Below, in pieces: positions 10,741 to 22,496 of a stretch of DNA of 64,000 nt. The notes under the pieces are model-generated. The model was not told where the DNA came from. It ran no database searches and was given only the letters and a program-made list of their open reading frames with translations. The position numbers and the translations under genes are program-made. Source of the stretch: Mesostigma viride (taxonomy: Eukaryota > Streptophyta > Mesostigmatophyceae > Mesostigmatales > Mesostigmataceae); NCBI GenBank assembly GCA_009746045.1, contig RPFO01000065.1, positions 8,184,741 through 8,248,740 of the forward strand, written 5' to 3'. Within the stretch, counting starts at the first letter, position 1. Every line of letters begins with the position of its first letter.

Positions 10741-12068
10741 ATGTATAGAAAGATGGTGGAGGAGGTGGAACAGGATGTGGGAAGACTTCGTCAGAGAATT
10801 GAGGAGGAGGAGGCGGCCATGCGTGACATGGTTGCTGGATTGGGGAGAGAGGCTCCTCGGTTGGGTGACGGAAGGGTTTTACCTAATAGTACCGCAGTTA
10901 CTACGAGGAATGAGACGCAGGATAGCGATAGGCAGGATCCAGCGCAGACGACCTCGGTCACCTTCACCACCCCCGCCAGCGACGTCCCCGTGACCGTCAC
11001 TATACCACCGCATCAAGGTTCCGCCCCGCCATTTCCAAAAATCGAATCCGTAGACAAGCTGTCGCTCACCAATCTAACCCACCGCAGTTTCGATCATTTC
11101 TCTACTCGATTCCAGGATGTGTTCGCTATCCACTTTGCTAACTACGGCAAACGAGCGGAAGAACGACTTTCCCTGGACATCCAGAAGAAGATGGTTCGAC
11201 AGCGAATGAGCGACAGTGCAGCCGACAGGTTTGATGAGTTTTTACGATCCTCGGCAGGTAATACTTGCAAGGATTTGCCATCTCTCATGCTTTCATTTCG
11301 ACGTTTTCTCCTTCCCCAGGACCAGCTCCGTCTGGACCGGGACGCGTTGGCCAACTGTACTCAGTCGGCCTGACACTACCACAATATGTAGAGACGTTTA
11401 CCAACCTGAGGGCCAAAATCCCCCAGTGCTCTGATTCTGAAGCTCTTCACAGGTTTCTGCATGGGCTCTCCCCTCAAGTCAGGGTGGATATTGACAAGCA
11501 TTTCTCCCCTTTCGACTATGTCGAGTGGAAGTGGGATACTGTGCTGTCTTATGCCCTCACGCTGTGCCGTGTCCCTGACTTTTCCCTCAAGTGGGAGCCT
11601 GCTGCAGGCAACCAGGCGCCTGCTGTTAAGAAGCCCCTGAACCAGCTGAACGCTGTGATGGAGGAGCTCAGTGCCATGGAGCAGTCCAAAGGAGCCTGTT
11701 TCACGTGTGGCCAGCTGGGACACTTTGCACGGGATTGCCCCAAGCGAGACCAGTTCCCAGGCGACACCAAGGGTCCTCAGGGGGTTCTTCCATTCACCAG
11801 ACCATCCACCTTCCCTCCTGGGGTGAGCCAGAGCGACCACAGGGCACAGCCTGGGTTTAGACCCAACTTCCAGGCTTCGGGCAAGGGACCATTCCAGCCC
11901 AAGGGCTTCAGCAGGCAAGACAGGCGTCGGATGGTCAACGCCCTGTGGCACCTCCTAGCAGAGGAGGAGGAGGGAGAAGGGGAGGCAGACGGCATAGAGG
12001 ATCAGCAGGTGCAGCCTTCAGTGGGGAGCTCGTCTTCAGATCATCCTCCTGAGCTGCCAAAAAACTAG
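10741..12068 (+). pseudogene. gag: gag of the gypsy element, one frameshift
   Basis: The capsid/nucleocapsid region starts at ATG 10741 with a Glu-rich, coiled-coil-like N-terminus. It reads to 11373 in one frame and continues in another frame (from about 11330) to 12068. The second part ends in a CCHC zinc knuckle, CFTCGQLGHFARDC, at 11697-11738, the nucleic-acid-binding motif of retroelement nucleocapsids. An acidic tail (about 11955-12060) follows. The frame change near 11330-11370 looks like a one-base indel; a programmed shift inside gag would be unusual. Confidence 0.85.
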
Positions 12069-14366
12069 TGGAGCCCCCAGGACTACGTCCAGCGGTGGAG
12101 TTAACTGGTTTGCCTGCTGTGCATGTCCGTCCTGTGAACAACTTGTCTGCCTCTGATTCCACCACCCCATTGGGCCCTCCTATTCCCAGTCAACTCTTGA
12201 AGTTCCAGGCTAGGCTGTTGAACGTGCCAGTCCCTTTGGCTCAGCCTTTATGTCTCTTCATGATTGACTCAGGTGCAGGAAGTAACTACATTTCCACTTC
12301 CTTGGTGCAGGAGCTGCATCTACCAGTGCTCCCCACCCTGTGCCTGTTAAGGTCCAATATTCTGATGGTAGGCAGAGTAACTCACCTGGCTACGTGCAAC
12401 TGCTTTTTCAAGTGTGCTCACGTCAAACCTTGTCTGTCACAGCAGATGTCATTCCACTCACTGCTGCTGATGTGATTCTGGGGATGCCATGGTTGGAGTC
12501 TGCTAATCCTGCCATCTTGTGGTCTGAGAAGGTGGTGCAGTTTCAGGATGGGTCAGTGTGGGACGCCACCACAGTGATTAAGGGGGGAGAAAGACCAGTC
12601 ACAGAGTGCTGTTCTACTAATGAGGCTGTCAATGATGGGAGAGGGGTTGCAGGTGCCAAGGAGGACGTCAAGGTGCCTTCACTGGAAGAGAAACGTGCTG
12701 CATTACTTAAGCACGTATGGTCTGCCAATCACACCTTGTCTTACCTGGCTACTTACCCAGTGGAACACGTCTTTCTCTTACAGCTGGTTCCTAACTCACC
12801 CTCTGATGAGACTCATGGCCACACGGTGAATGCTGTGAACCCAGTACCAGCTGTCACAGAGGAGGAGCAGAAGCTGCATGATGCCCTTTTGGACAGGTTT
12901 GCTGCCATTTTTGAGGACAAAATGCCACAGTACCCTCCTGAAGGGCCAATCACTCATGTCATCAAGCTTGTGGATGGTGCCAGGCCTCCCTTTGTTCCCA
13001 TGTACAGGATGGGGCCAGCTGAGATGGCAGAGCTGAAGGTGATCTTGACAGGCTGTTGGAAGCTGGACTCATTCTTCCTGCCAATAGTCCTTTCAGCTCT
13101 GGGTGTTTGCTTGTCCCCAAGCATGATGGTGGATGGCGGTTGTGCATTGATCTGAGAGGCCTGAACAAGGTCACAGTGAAGTCCAAGTATCCCTTGCCAC
13201 GGATTGATGAGCTGCTAGAGAGGACAGCTGGATCATCTTACTTCACCAAGTTTGACCTTAGACACGCGTTCTGGCAGATCAGGATAGCTACTGAGGACAT
13301 TCCAAAAACTGCATTCTCCACACCCTGGGGTCAGTTCCAGTGGACTGTGATGCCCATGGGGGCCTCCAACAGCCCAGCTACTATGCAGATGTTTGTGAAT
13401 GCTATCTTTGGCCATCTGACAGGGAACTCTCTGCCTCAGATCTCCCCTGATCTCAGGAATCCCAGGTTCAAAGACATTGCCCACCTGTGTGACCCTGCAA
13501 GACCCGTGTTCAGGACCTGCGTGGTGGCCTACATGGACGACATCCTGGTGCACTCAAAGACGTTCAAGGAGCATCTGGAGAACGTGGAGGAGGTCCTGAA
13601 GGTCATCCAGCACTACCACTTGTCTGTCAAGAGGTCTAAGGTGGAGTGGGGGCATGAAGTGGGGTTCCTAGGGTACAAGTTGAGTTCCTTGGGTATGACA
13701 CCTGACAATGCTAAGATTGCTGCCATCCTTGAGTGGCCTGTGTTGCAGTCTGCACATGATGTCAAGTCCTTCCTGGGCATGGTGGGGTGGTACAGGCGTT
13801 TTATCCCTGACATGGCTGCCATCTCCACCCCCTTGCTTGAGTTAATCAAGAAGGATGTTCAGTTTGAGTGGACAGATAGGTGTCAGCAGGCCTTTGACCT
13901 GTTGAAGCAGAAGCTCACATCCACCCCTGTGCTAGTGGGTCCCAATCCAGATCTACCTTATCAGGTTAGGTCAGATGCCTCTCAAGGCGCCATAGGTGCT
14001 GTGCTGATGCAAGACCATGGCTATGGACCACAGCCAGTGGAGTACATGTCTAAAACCATGAGCTCAGCTGAACGTAACTACCCTGTACACGAGCAGGAGT
14101 TGCTGGGTTTAGTGGTAGCATGTCACAAGTGGGAGCATCTGTTGAAAGGAGCTCAGTTTTCTGTGGCTAGCAGTGCTACAGATGGGCTAGGGCAAGAGTC
14201 TATCACACTGATGACTGACCACAGGCCCTTGGTGCATGTGCTAGAACAGAGTAGGATGAGTAAGAGGATGGCTGGGTGGATGGAGTACCTAGGGGGATTC
14301 TATCCTTTCTCTGTGCAGTATGTCCCAGGCTCACAGAATGTGGTGCCAGACGCCCTCTCTAGGAGA
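12068..14366 (+). pseudogene. pol: gypsy pol, first part: protease, reverse transcriptase, RNase H
   Basis: The aspartic protease has its active site in FMIDSGAGSNYIS near 12262, and VILGMPWL near 12474 as the second conserved block. The frame changes within the protease and again near 13060. RT then reads openly from 13056, with KFDLRHAFWQI, the MPMGASNSPATMQ block and the catalytic YMDD at 13530-13541. RNase H follows with RSDASQGAIGAVL (about 13968) and TDHRPLVHVL (about 14215), and ends at PDALSRR. Insertion A interrupts the frame at 14366; after removal of A and one AGA the reading continues at 32203. Two or more frameshifts prevent a full polyprotein. Confidence 0.9.
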
Positions 14367-14395
14367 GGGTGGTTTTACCGGATTAGGATACATTT
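14367..14395 (+). repeat. Left terminal inverted repeat of insertion A
   Basis: The 29-bp terminus begins GGGTGGTTTTACCGG and ends in AGGATACATTT. A second AGGATACATTT follows about ten bases inward as a subterminal direct repeat. The partner is at 32174-32202, with a further copy at the end of unit 1 (22468-22496). Confidence 0.88.
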
Positions 14396-15150
14396 TTTTG
14401 TCTAGGATACATTTGATGCACTGTGCAGTTTTCAGATGTGTTTGTGGGGGTTGATTGCGCCTAGCATGCATTTTATTGAAGCAATGAGTTTCCCAAGATA
14501 TACATTATATAAACTAAGACAATTGACCCATTAACGCAATGAGACAACATCAATGAGACAACATATGCCAATTGAAGGCTGCCCGCAACTTTATTCCAAG
14601 TTCATTATTATATGATTCCAAGACCATAACTCTTCCAAGACCGTACATCTTCAAGATATAGCACTACAGACACCCACGCGGCTTCCGCGGTCATCACGCT
14701 CCTCCTCCAAGACAACTCAACCTTACAGGACGTTGGGCCATCATACGTCCGGAATAATTGTGTCACTTATTACATAACCAAACTTTTTGAGGGATCGCCA
14801 TGGTTGCATGGTTTCAACACATGCGCCCTGCACTCATGTGCATCAAAGGTGTTGCGTAGTGCCAACTCAGTGTCAAAGAACTGATTCAATAATATTTCCC
14901 GTATGGCCATGAAGGCCCACATGAGTTAAACATGGCCGAGAGTGATTGCATCATCCTTCTTGGCGACATCGGTCTTGACGACGTCGATGGGGAAGACGGC
15001 AGCACCTGCATGTGAACAAAAGAATCCATGAACTGTGGCATCCAAAGGCAACAACATATTAGCATCCCATTGAACACGAAGCCACGCTGACCCGGCCATC
15101 CAGCCGCCCACGCAGCCACAGAGCCAGCCAGCCACGCAGTGACGCACCCA
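14396..15150. other. Left arm of insertion A, unit 1 (non-coding)
   Basis: I see no gene here. The arm contains direct repeats such as CAATGAGACAACAT. The whole segment 14367-15152 reappears in opposite orientation at 22497-23284. Confidence 0.6.
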
Positions 15151-15152
15151 CC

Positions 15153-15660
15153 GGCAGCCACACATCCACGCATCCACGCACCCGGCACCCCCCCCCCCCA
15201 GCCAGCCACGCAGCCACGCAGCCACGCAGCCACGCAGCAGCGCAGCCACGCAGCCACACAGCCACGCACCCTCCTTTCCAGCCACGCAGCCACGCAGCCA
15301 CGCAGCCACGCAGCCACGCAGCAGCGCAGCTACACGCAGCCACACAGCCACGCACCCTCCTTTCCAGCCAAGCAGCCACGCAGCCACGCAGCCACGCAGC
15401 CACGCAGCAGCGCAGCCACGCAGCCACACAGCCACGCACCCTTTCCAGCCACGCAGCCACGCAAACCAAGCTCAGCAACGCTTCTTGCCACGCACCTCCA
15501 TAGCCAAGCATCTCTCTCAGCGTCGCAGCCACGCAGCCACCAGCACGCAGCCACGCAGCGGCGGCAGCGGCTGGGCCACGCTCAGCGCAGCCACGCAGCC
15601 ACGCAGCCGCAGCAGCGCACCACGCCACACAGCCACGCACCCTGGTTTGCAGCCACGCAG
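15153..15660. repeat. CAGCCACG octamer array, unit 1
   Basis: This is a minisatellite built on the 8-bp unit CAGCCACG. Interspersed CAGCAGCG and CACCCTCCTTTCCAG blocks give a higher-order period of roughly 75-90 bp. The last part (about 15465-15660) is a mosaic with the polyglutamine gene seen intact at 25190-25493. Long frames through this array (Trp-Leu-Arg rich on -, Gln-Ser-His rich on +) follow from the octamer and do not indicate proteins. Confidence 0.85.
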
Positions 15661-15787
15661 CCACGCAGCCTACTTTCCATGCACCAGCATTTCTTTCCAG
15701 CACCCATTTTCCACGCATCGCCCCGGCACGCAGCCACACAGCAACGCAATTCGTCCAGCCATCGCTTCGGCTATCAGCATCGGGCAT
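15465..15787 (-). pseudogene. Unit-1 copy of the polyQ gene, overwritten by octamer repeats
   Basis: On the minus strand the 5' end still reads MPDADSRSD, and later KWVLERNAG, matching MPDADSRSD and KWVLGKKSG of the unit-2 gene at 25493. In between, short words are replaced by the octamer-encoded VAAWLR pattern. Non-repeat landmarks stay in the same order at nearly the same spacing, so this is a degraded homologue and not an unrelated array. Confidence 0.7.
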
Positions 15788-15954
15788 AGTTCCCGTGGCT
15801 AGTGCCCATCATTCTTTCCACCTTGAGCGGGGCGAAGTCACGAATTCAAGCGCGAAGTGCATTTGAATCAAGCGGGAACTGGGTGACACTGCTTGAAGAC
15901 GTGCAGCTCCAAGGCATGCAAATGATGCAATGTATGAAAGATACGATACGCAAA

Positions 15955-17165
15955 GTTCAGGTGTTCAGGTGAAGCCGTGAAGACGTGGTGAAGACAGGTG
16001 AAGACGCGGTGAAGACGTGAAGACGTGAAGACGTGAAGACGTGAAGACACGATACGGCAAGTTCAGGTGAAGTTCAGGTGTTCAGGTGAAGCCGTGAAGA
16101 CGTGAAGCCGTGAAGCCGTGAAGACGTGGTGAAGACAGGTGAAGACGCGGTGAAGACGTGAAGACGTGAAGACGTGAAGACGTGAAGACGTGAAGACACG
16201 ATACGGCAAGTTCAGGTGAAGTTCAGGTGTTCAGGTGAAGCCGTGAAGACGTGAAGCCGTGAGGCCGTGAAGACGTGGTGAAGACAGGTGAAGACGCGGT
16301 GAAGACGTGAAGACGTGAAGACGTGAAGACGTGAAGACGTGAAGACACGATACGGCAAGTTCAGGTGAAGTTCAGGTGTTCAGGTGAAGCCGTGAAGACG
16401 TGAAGCCGTGAAGCCGTGAAGACGTGGTGAAGACAGGTGAAGACGCGGTGAAGACGTGAAGACGTGAAGACGTGAAGACGTGAAGACGTGAAGACACGAT
16501 ACGGCAAGTTCAGGTGAAGTTCAGGTGTTCAGGTGAAGCCGTGAAGACGTGAAGCCGTGAAGCCGTGAAGACGTGGTGAAGACAGGTGAAGACGCGGTGA
16601 AGACGTGAAGACGTGAAGACGTGAAGACGTGAAGACACGATACGGCAAGTTCAGGTGAAGTTCAGGTGTTCAGGTGAAGCCGTGAAGACGTGAAGACGCG
16701 AAGACGTGAAGACGTGGTGAAGACAGGTGAAGACGCGGTGAAGACGTGAAGACGTGAAGACGTGAAGACGTGAAGACGTGAAGACACGATACGGCAAGTT
16801 CAGGTGAAGTTCAGGTGTTCAGGTGAAGCCGTGAAGACGTGAAGCCGTGAAGCCGTGAAGACGTGGTGAAGACAGGTGAAGACGCGGTGAAGACGTGAAG
16901 ACGTGAAGACGTGAAGACGTGAAGACACGATACGGCAAGTTCAGGTGAAGTTCAGGTGTTCAGGTGAAGCCGTGAAGACGTGAAGACGCGAAGACGTGAA
17001 GACGTGGTGAAGACAGGTGAAGACGCGGTGAAGACGTGAAGACGTGAAGACGTGCATGCAAGGTATCAAAGATACGATACGCCGCAAGTTCAGGTGAAGT
17101 CGTGAAGACGTGAAGACGTGAAGACGTGAAGACGTGAAGACGTGAAGACGTGAAGACGTGAAGAC
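15955..17165. repeat. GTGAAGAC octamer minisatellite with 141/149-bp higher-order units, unit 1
   Basis: The base unit is GTGAAGAC. Higher-order units start at ACGATACGGCAAGTTCAGG, and successive starts near 16048, 16197, 16346, 16496, 16636, 16785 and 16926 give periods of about 149 or 141 bp. These differ by exactly one octamer. An identical array lies 9706 bp downstream. Confidence 0.88.
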
Positions 17166-17254
17166 CAGGACTGACACGTGAAGACTGGGACGTGAAGGCA
17201 AGTTGCAGCACTCGGCCGCTGCAGTCGCACGCAGGTAGAAACGAGTATTGCTGC

Positions 17255-17560
17255 TTGAATCTGTCAAGACCCCATCGAATGTAAAACAGGTTTTTCGTAA
17301 AGAAATCCGATTTGTGGGCGGGCTTTACATATTGCTTCTGTCCAAGCACTACCGGATGTAAAACAGTATACTTCTTGAAGAAATAAGTTGGGGCTTTGTT
17401 GGGCGTCACATTTGACCGGTGGGCGGAGTTTCCTGCTTCTGTGAAGGCGCCATCGAATGTAGATCAGTAGATTTTCTAAAGAAATCTGAGTTGTGGGCGG
17501 GGCCTTTATTGCTTGTGTCCATCCACCACCGGATGTAGAACAGTAGACTTATTGAAGGTG
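17255..17560. repeat. Degenerate tandem repeat, unit 1
   Basis: About four imperfect copies of a unit near 85 bp contain CATCGAATGTA, AAAGAAATC and TGTGGGCGGG. The segment is repeated at 26961-27266 and has no gene. Confidence 0.65.
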
Positions 17561-18654
17561 AATCACGATACAACAGCTGTAGTTGACAACATCATGACCG
17601 GCACATCTTTCCCCCACCGCTGCTCAACCCGGTCCCCCCCAAACTCCTCCACACTTGCCCACCTTTCCACCCTCCTCCACGGCCCGTTGTGTTTGCAGGC
17701 GTCGGCACAAAGGGAGGAGGCCGTGCGAGCCGGGAAACTCACGGTATGGTTTGATTTCTAGTTTTGTATTAGGACCCTAGGGTAGCTATGTTATATAGGC
17801 ATGTCTGACAGCATAGCTCACCATTTCATTACCATGGGATGCTGAGCATACCATTTCCAGAGAGGTAAGTCAGTCACTCTTCGCAGTTGACAAGTCAGAG
17901 AAAGCAATCAAGTGCAGCGTTCACAACTCTTGCCGCTCGTAACCTTTTGTCTGCCCTGTTTGGCAGCTCCCTGTCTTTGCTTTCTCTCGTATTTCTTTCT
18001 TTTGTCTCTTTTCTACATCTTTCTTTGCTAATTCTTGAATATATGATGCTATTGTAGCATCCTTCTAGCGCGGATCGCTCTTAATATCCTTCTCGCGCAC
18101 GTTTCCTCGCTTTTTCTCATGTAAGAGCGTCTTCCCTGCCCATGCAGCGTGTACCTGGTGTGTGTGGCTCTGCCTTGCCAATCACAACTGACCGACATGC
18201 TGGTCAGGCACTGCAGGTCGTTGCCCTTGCGTGTGTGAACCTGCTGTTTTGGCTGTTCCCATGGCCGCTGCGTGTGTCCGTGAATGATACCATGGGAGGG
18301 AGACTTCTCCCATGGGTCCCCTTCGCTGACACTCGTGATGTAGGTTCGCGTCGACTTGTTTCTCTCACTGTGCCCATATTGGCCTCGCACGGCTTTGTCT
18401 CTCATTCCTTGTTTGCATGCGGCGGCGTGTAGACCATCATCTTCATCCGAGACCGCAACAGCAAGGGCCAGGAGGTGAGTAATTGCTGAGGGCATGGCTC
18501 CTATCCCTTGATGAGTCTAGCGCCATGTACCACCCTCTATGCCTGCATATAGGTGACGCATTGAAAATGCAAGCATCTTACTAGAAGTAGCACGGGCCTC
18601 CGAGGTGAGATTCTGCGCAGGCCTCATGATCCCAATGGACCTGCGAAGCGCATG
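17561..18654 (+). other. Possible small exons of an unidentified spliced gene, unit 1
   Basis: No long frame exists, but splice-like borders do. TTTGCAG precedes an exon-sized block at about 17699-17743 that ends before GTATGG. Another block, 18433-18474 (TIIFIRDRNSKGQE), sits between a TAG acceptor and a canonical GTGAGT donor. They may be 5' exons of the gene at 19692-21194. The product is not recognised and the exon model is tentative. The same sequence recurs at 27267-28360. Confidence 0.3.
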
Positions 18655-19640
18655 GCGCGCATGGGCGGCCGGCCGGCGCAGCTGGCATGCGGCGGGGCGG
18701 GGCTGTCGACGGGCGGCGGGGCAGGGCCGTCGGCGCGCGGGGGCCAGCGGCGCTGCCGGTGCGCGCGGGCGGCGGGCCGGCGCACCTGGCATGCGGCGGG
18801 GCAGGGCTGTCGACGGGCGGCGGGGCGGGGCAGTCGACGGGCGGCGGGGCAGGGCCAGCGGCGCTGCCGGCGCGCGTGGGCAGCGGGCCGGCGCAGCTGG
18901 CATGCGGCGGGGCGGGGCTGTCGACGGGCGTCGGGGCAGGGCTGTTGACGGGCGGCGGGGCAGGGCCGTCGGCGCGCGGGGGGCCAGCGGCGCTGCCGGC
19001 GCGCGCGGGCGGCGGGCCGGCGCACCTGGCATGCGGTGGGTCGGGGCTGTCGACGGGCGGCGGGGCGGGGCAGTCGACGGGCGGCGGGGCAGGGCCGTCA
19101 GCGCGCGGGGGGCCAGCGGCGCTGCCGGCGCGCGTGGGCGGCGGGCCGGCGCAGCTGGCATGCGGCGGGGCGGGGCAGTCGACAGGCGGCGGGGCGGGGC
19201 AGCCGGTGCGCGGCGGGGCGGCGCCGTCGGCGGGCGGCGAGGTGGCGCAGCCAGCGCGCAGCGAGGTGGCAGCGGCGGCGCAGCCTGCATGCGGCGGGGC
19301 AGGGCTGTCGACGGGCGGCGGGGCGGGGCAGTCGACGGGCGGCGGGGCAGGGCCGTCGGCGCGCGGGGGGCCAGCGGCGCTGCCGGCGCGCATGGGCGGC
19401 GGGCCGGCGCAGCTGGCATGCGGCGGGGCGGGGCTGTCAACGGGCGGCGGGGCAGGGCCGTCGGCGCGCGGGGGGCCAACGGCGCTGCCGGCGCGCGTGG
19501 GCGGCGGGCCGGCGCAGCTGGCATGCGGCGGGGCGGGGCAGCCTGTCGACGGGCTACGGGGCGGGGCAGCCGGCGCGCGGCGGGCCGGCGGCGCAGCCGG
19601 CGGGCGGCGGAGCGGCGGAGCGGCGGAGCGGCACAGCCGG
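18655..19640. repeat. GC-rich minisatellite, unit 1
   Basis: GGCGGGGC, GTCGACGGGCGG and CTGGCATGCGGCGG blocks alternate in units of roughly 130-170 bp. All frames on both strands are open over long distances because the sequence lacks A and T, so these frames are not evidence of coding. Unit 2 carries the same array at 28361-29346, with a few G-run length differences. Confidence 0.85.
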
Positions 19641-19691
19641 TGCCTGAAAAACGCGGTCGCTCAATGAAGGTGCACCACGCCGTCTTCTTCC

Positions 19692-21194
19692 AGGTACAGG
19701 GCAACACAGAGACCTGGTTGTCCTACCGGACCACGGAGTCCCAAAAGACGCCGTGGCAGCCCGCGGGGACTCGACAGGAAGGCGCGCCACGGTGCGGGAA
19801 GGCGATGACACAGCCATACAGGTTTGATGCGGAGGGGCGGCCGCTGTTTGGCGTCCGACTTGTGGATCCAGACCGCATTCCGATGTTGCAGGACACCCCA
19901 GCCTTCGCACCATTGAACATGGAGTTTCTGGGGAAGGAGCTGGAGTCGATCAAAACAAGGGTCGAGAAGTTGCCCCATGGCATCTGGCAGTGGTACTTTC
20001 CGCCCGACACCATCAAGCCAAACAAGGCCTTTTTTCGCAAGTCAAGTCCCACATGCCCCTGAGGAGGTGCCTGAGGAGTGGCGCCCTTTGCCGTGGCCAT
20101 CTCGCGCGGACATCTCCGCCCTGCGTGAGCACGATGCAGCGCCTGAACCACCACCGACGCAAGAAGAGCACTTCATGGCGTTGGTCGACGCAGAGGCGGT
20201 GCGCGTCACCCCGCTGGTAGACCGAGTTCGTCATGATGGCCACACACAGCAGGAATGGGCGGCAGAAGACAGGGCCATGGCAGCCAAGGTCGCTTACTTG
20301 AAGCGCATGCAAGGCGTTGAGAAAGGCTCCGCTGTTCTATACTGGCACCCTTCAGCTGGTATTCTCTGCAACTCGAAGCTCACGTGGACTCCAGTCCTCG
20401 TTGGCATCATCAAGGAGGTGGTTGCGAAGGAGGATGGCGGCCAACCTTCTATTGAGCTCTTTGTATACCGCGCTAAGCATTTGCATGACACGTGGCACCC
20501 GTGGAATACAGACATTGCGCAATGGCCCCATCCGCCAACCACTGCGGCGCACACGGTGATCATCACCGCCTCAGACCTCGTCTTGACACAAGTGGTGGGC
20601 AAGCGAGGTCAGCCGCCCCATGGAGTCTCCTTGGGTGCGAACGAAAAGCTCACCAAGGAGTGCCTAAAGGCGCTGAAGGAGGTGCCCTATGACGCGGAAC
20701 ACCCGGTCGTGAAGTGGCAAGATGCTGAATGCTCGAAGGGCATCGTCGGCATGGCGAAGGCATGCTGGGAAGGCGTAACGCTGCAGGTCAAGAGTGGCAG
20801 CCGCAACCTCGTAGGGCAAGTCGTGTGTCATTGGGCGTCGGAGCGTGTGACATCCGCGGACGGTCGCACCGAAAGCCGGGACGGCAGGTACCATGGTCGT
20901 GTCGCTGTTGTCGACACGCAAAACGACATGGTAGCCATGTACTGGGGTGCCCGTTGGGAGGAGGACGCGGTTTCTTGCGTGCCTCTCCACGAGCTGGAGG
21001 CACAGATCTGCGGGTGCCCCGGTGTGGTCGTCCCTGCGTTGCAAGCGCCGGATATCACCCTGGCCGAGGCTCGATTGCGCGAGATGGTTCCACCCAGCGA
21101 CGTTGTGGCGGAGAACAACAACGCAGGCGCCTCCCGGCGTCGGAAGCGAGCGCTCATCCTTGCCGATGACGATGACGACGACGACGACTGCTGA
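19692..21194 (+). CDS. Unknown gene of insertion A, copy 1 (acidic C-terminus)
   Basis: A coding-quality region begins after a good acceptor (TTCTTCCAG) at about 19691. It runs as VQGNTETWL... in one frame to about 20035. After a run of six T at about 20029-20035 it continues in another frame through PEEVPEEWRPLPW to a stop at 21194, where ATG 19977 gives 405 codons. The C-terminus has a basic patch (SRRRKRAL) then eight consecutive Asp. Trp-rich blocks such as HDTWHPWNTDIAQW suggest a folded domain. I recognise no catalytic motif. The single-base shift at the T run occurs in both copies, so it is either inherited or a shared consensus error. The gene is the only substantial frame of the unit and may be its transposition protein. 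Confidence 0.55.
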
Positions 21195-21610
21195 AGCGCA
21201 AGCAGCGTTGTTGTCATTGAGCTGCTCATGTGCTGCTGCTGCTGCTGTGCTGCCATGCTATTGCTGCTGCATTGCTGCCGTACTGCTGCTGTGCTATTGT
21301 GCTGATGTGTTGCTGCATTGCTGCCGTGCCGCTGATGTATTGCTGTCGTGCTGCTGTGTTGATGCACTGCTGCATTGCTGCCGTGCTGCTGAGCTAGTAC
21401 TGCCTATTAGTGAATTTCCTATCAATGGACTATAGTCCACTGATAGGAAATTCAGGAATCGGCATACTAAGTTGCTGCTGCGCTGACTTGTGCTCCTGCT
21501 ATGCGGCCGTGTTGATGTGCTACAGTTGTGCTGCTGCTGTGCTACGGTCATGCTGCTGCTGTGTTGCTGGGCTGATGTGTTGTTGCATTGATGTAGTGGC
21601 TATTGTTCCG
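21195..21610. repeat. CTG-rich low-complexity tract with a 42-bp palindrome, unit 1
   Basis: The tract is made of GCTGCTG, ATTGCTGC and GTGCTGATG words. It contains one near-perfect palindrome at 21411-21452 (GAATTTCCTATCA... around GGACTATAGTCC). The same is found at 30901-31316, with the palindrome at 31117-31158. Confidence 0.75.
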
Positions 21611-22496
21611 CTACTACAATTTGCTACTGATGCCGCTGCTGGTGCTTTTTTGCATGTCAGTGCCCGCTATGTTCACACCACTGTTGCCGCGGTTGGTATC
21701 GCGTGATTTCCACCGGTTGTGCGTTGACATGTGTTACTCATGCATTTGCCCCTATATTTGGTAGCACGCGGTTTCGCGTTAGTTAGGTGCAGACAGCTGC
21801 ATGTAGACAAACATCTTGTTTAAGTCGGTCAATTAACTGTTCTTGACGCATCATGGTCCAAGTCGACCGACCTGTAGGGACCAGTAGAGCAATTGTCTAG
21901 GAGAAAGAGCGTGATCGCTGCAGAAGCCGCGTGGCAGCCGTGGCTGTACCTGTAGTACGACCTGCATATATATGGATACTGTATTTGGATACTGGGTTGT
22001 TTATCAATTCTGGTTTTAATTTATTTAGTGTACCTGGTGTTGGCATGCCAACTCAGTGCTAAACTACTTTATGCACAATGATGCAACTTGATGCTATAGT
22101 GACGTGCCACGATGTAACTTTATTAACTTCACCATTAGTCATGGGGTCAATAGGATTGCTCATTATGCCATGTTAACATGAACCATGGGTTACGTAATAG
22201 TGAAAACAGTAATCATGATGCTCCACTTGAAGTCTCCAACATGGTCATGTTTGGAATTTTATTGATCATATTCACAATATATGAAAAGAGACAACAAACG
22301 TGGAAGCATGGCACGCCGAGGCCGATAATATATGTGTGAAATATGAAAAGAGACAACATCTTTGGCAAGCATGATCATATTATGCTTGCCAAACATATTA
22401 ATGATATCGACCATGTCCAGAAACCATGTTTGCCAATGGTGCATTTAGGATACATTTGAAGCCGTGCAAATGTATCCTAATCCGGTAAAACCACCC
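21611..22496. other. AT-rich right arm of unit 1
   Basis: No gene is seen here. The arm ends in the hairpin TTAGGATACATTT...AAATGTATCCTAA and the CCGGTAAAACCACCC terminus at 22496, which marks the right end of unit 1. Confidence 0.6.

Noticed and set aside
15059-15787. Long minus-strand frames rich in Trp, Leu, Arg and Cys, and the plus-strand Gln/Ser/His frame
   Set aside because: They are translations of the CAGCCACG octamer array; all frames stay open because the unit contains no stop. The same applies to 23197-24283.
15955-17165. Regularly spaced repeats resembling a CRISPR array
   Set aside because: The units are contiguous octamers without unique spacers, and the sequence is eukaryotic.
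18517-20062. Several overlapping long frames on both strands in the GC-rich minisatellite
   Set aside because: Open frames arise from the lack of A/T; they shift between the two near-identical units through G-run differences, so they are not conserved proteins.
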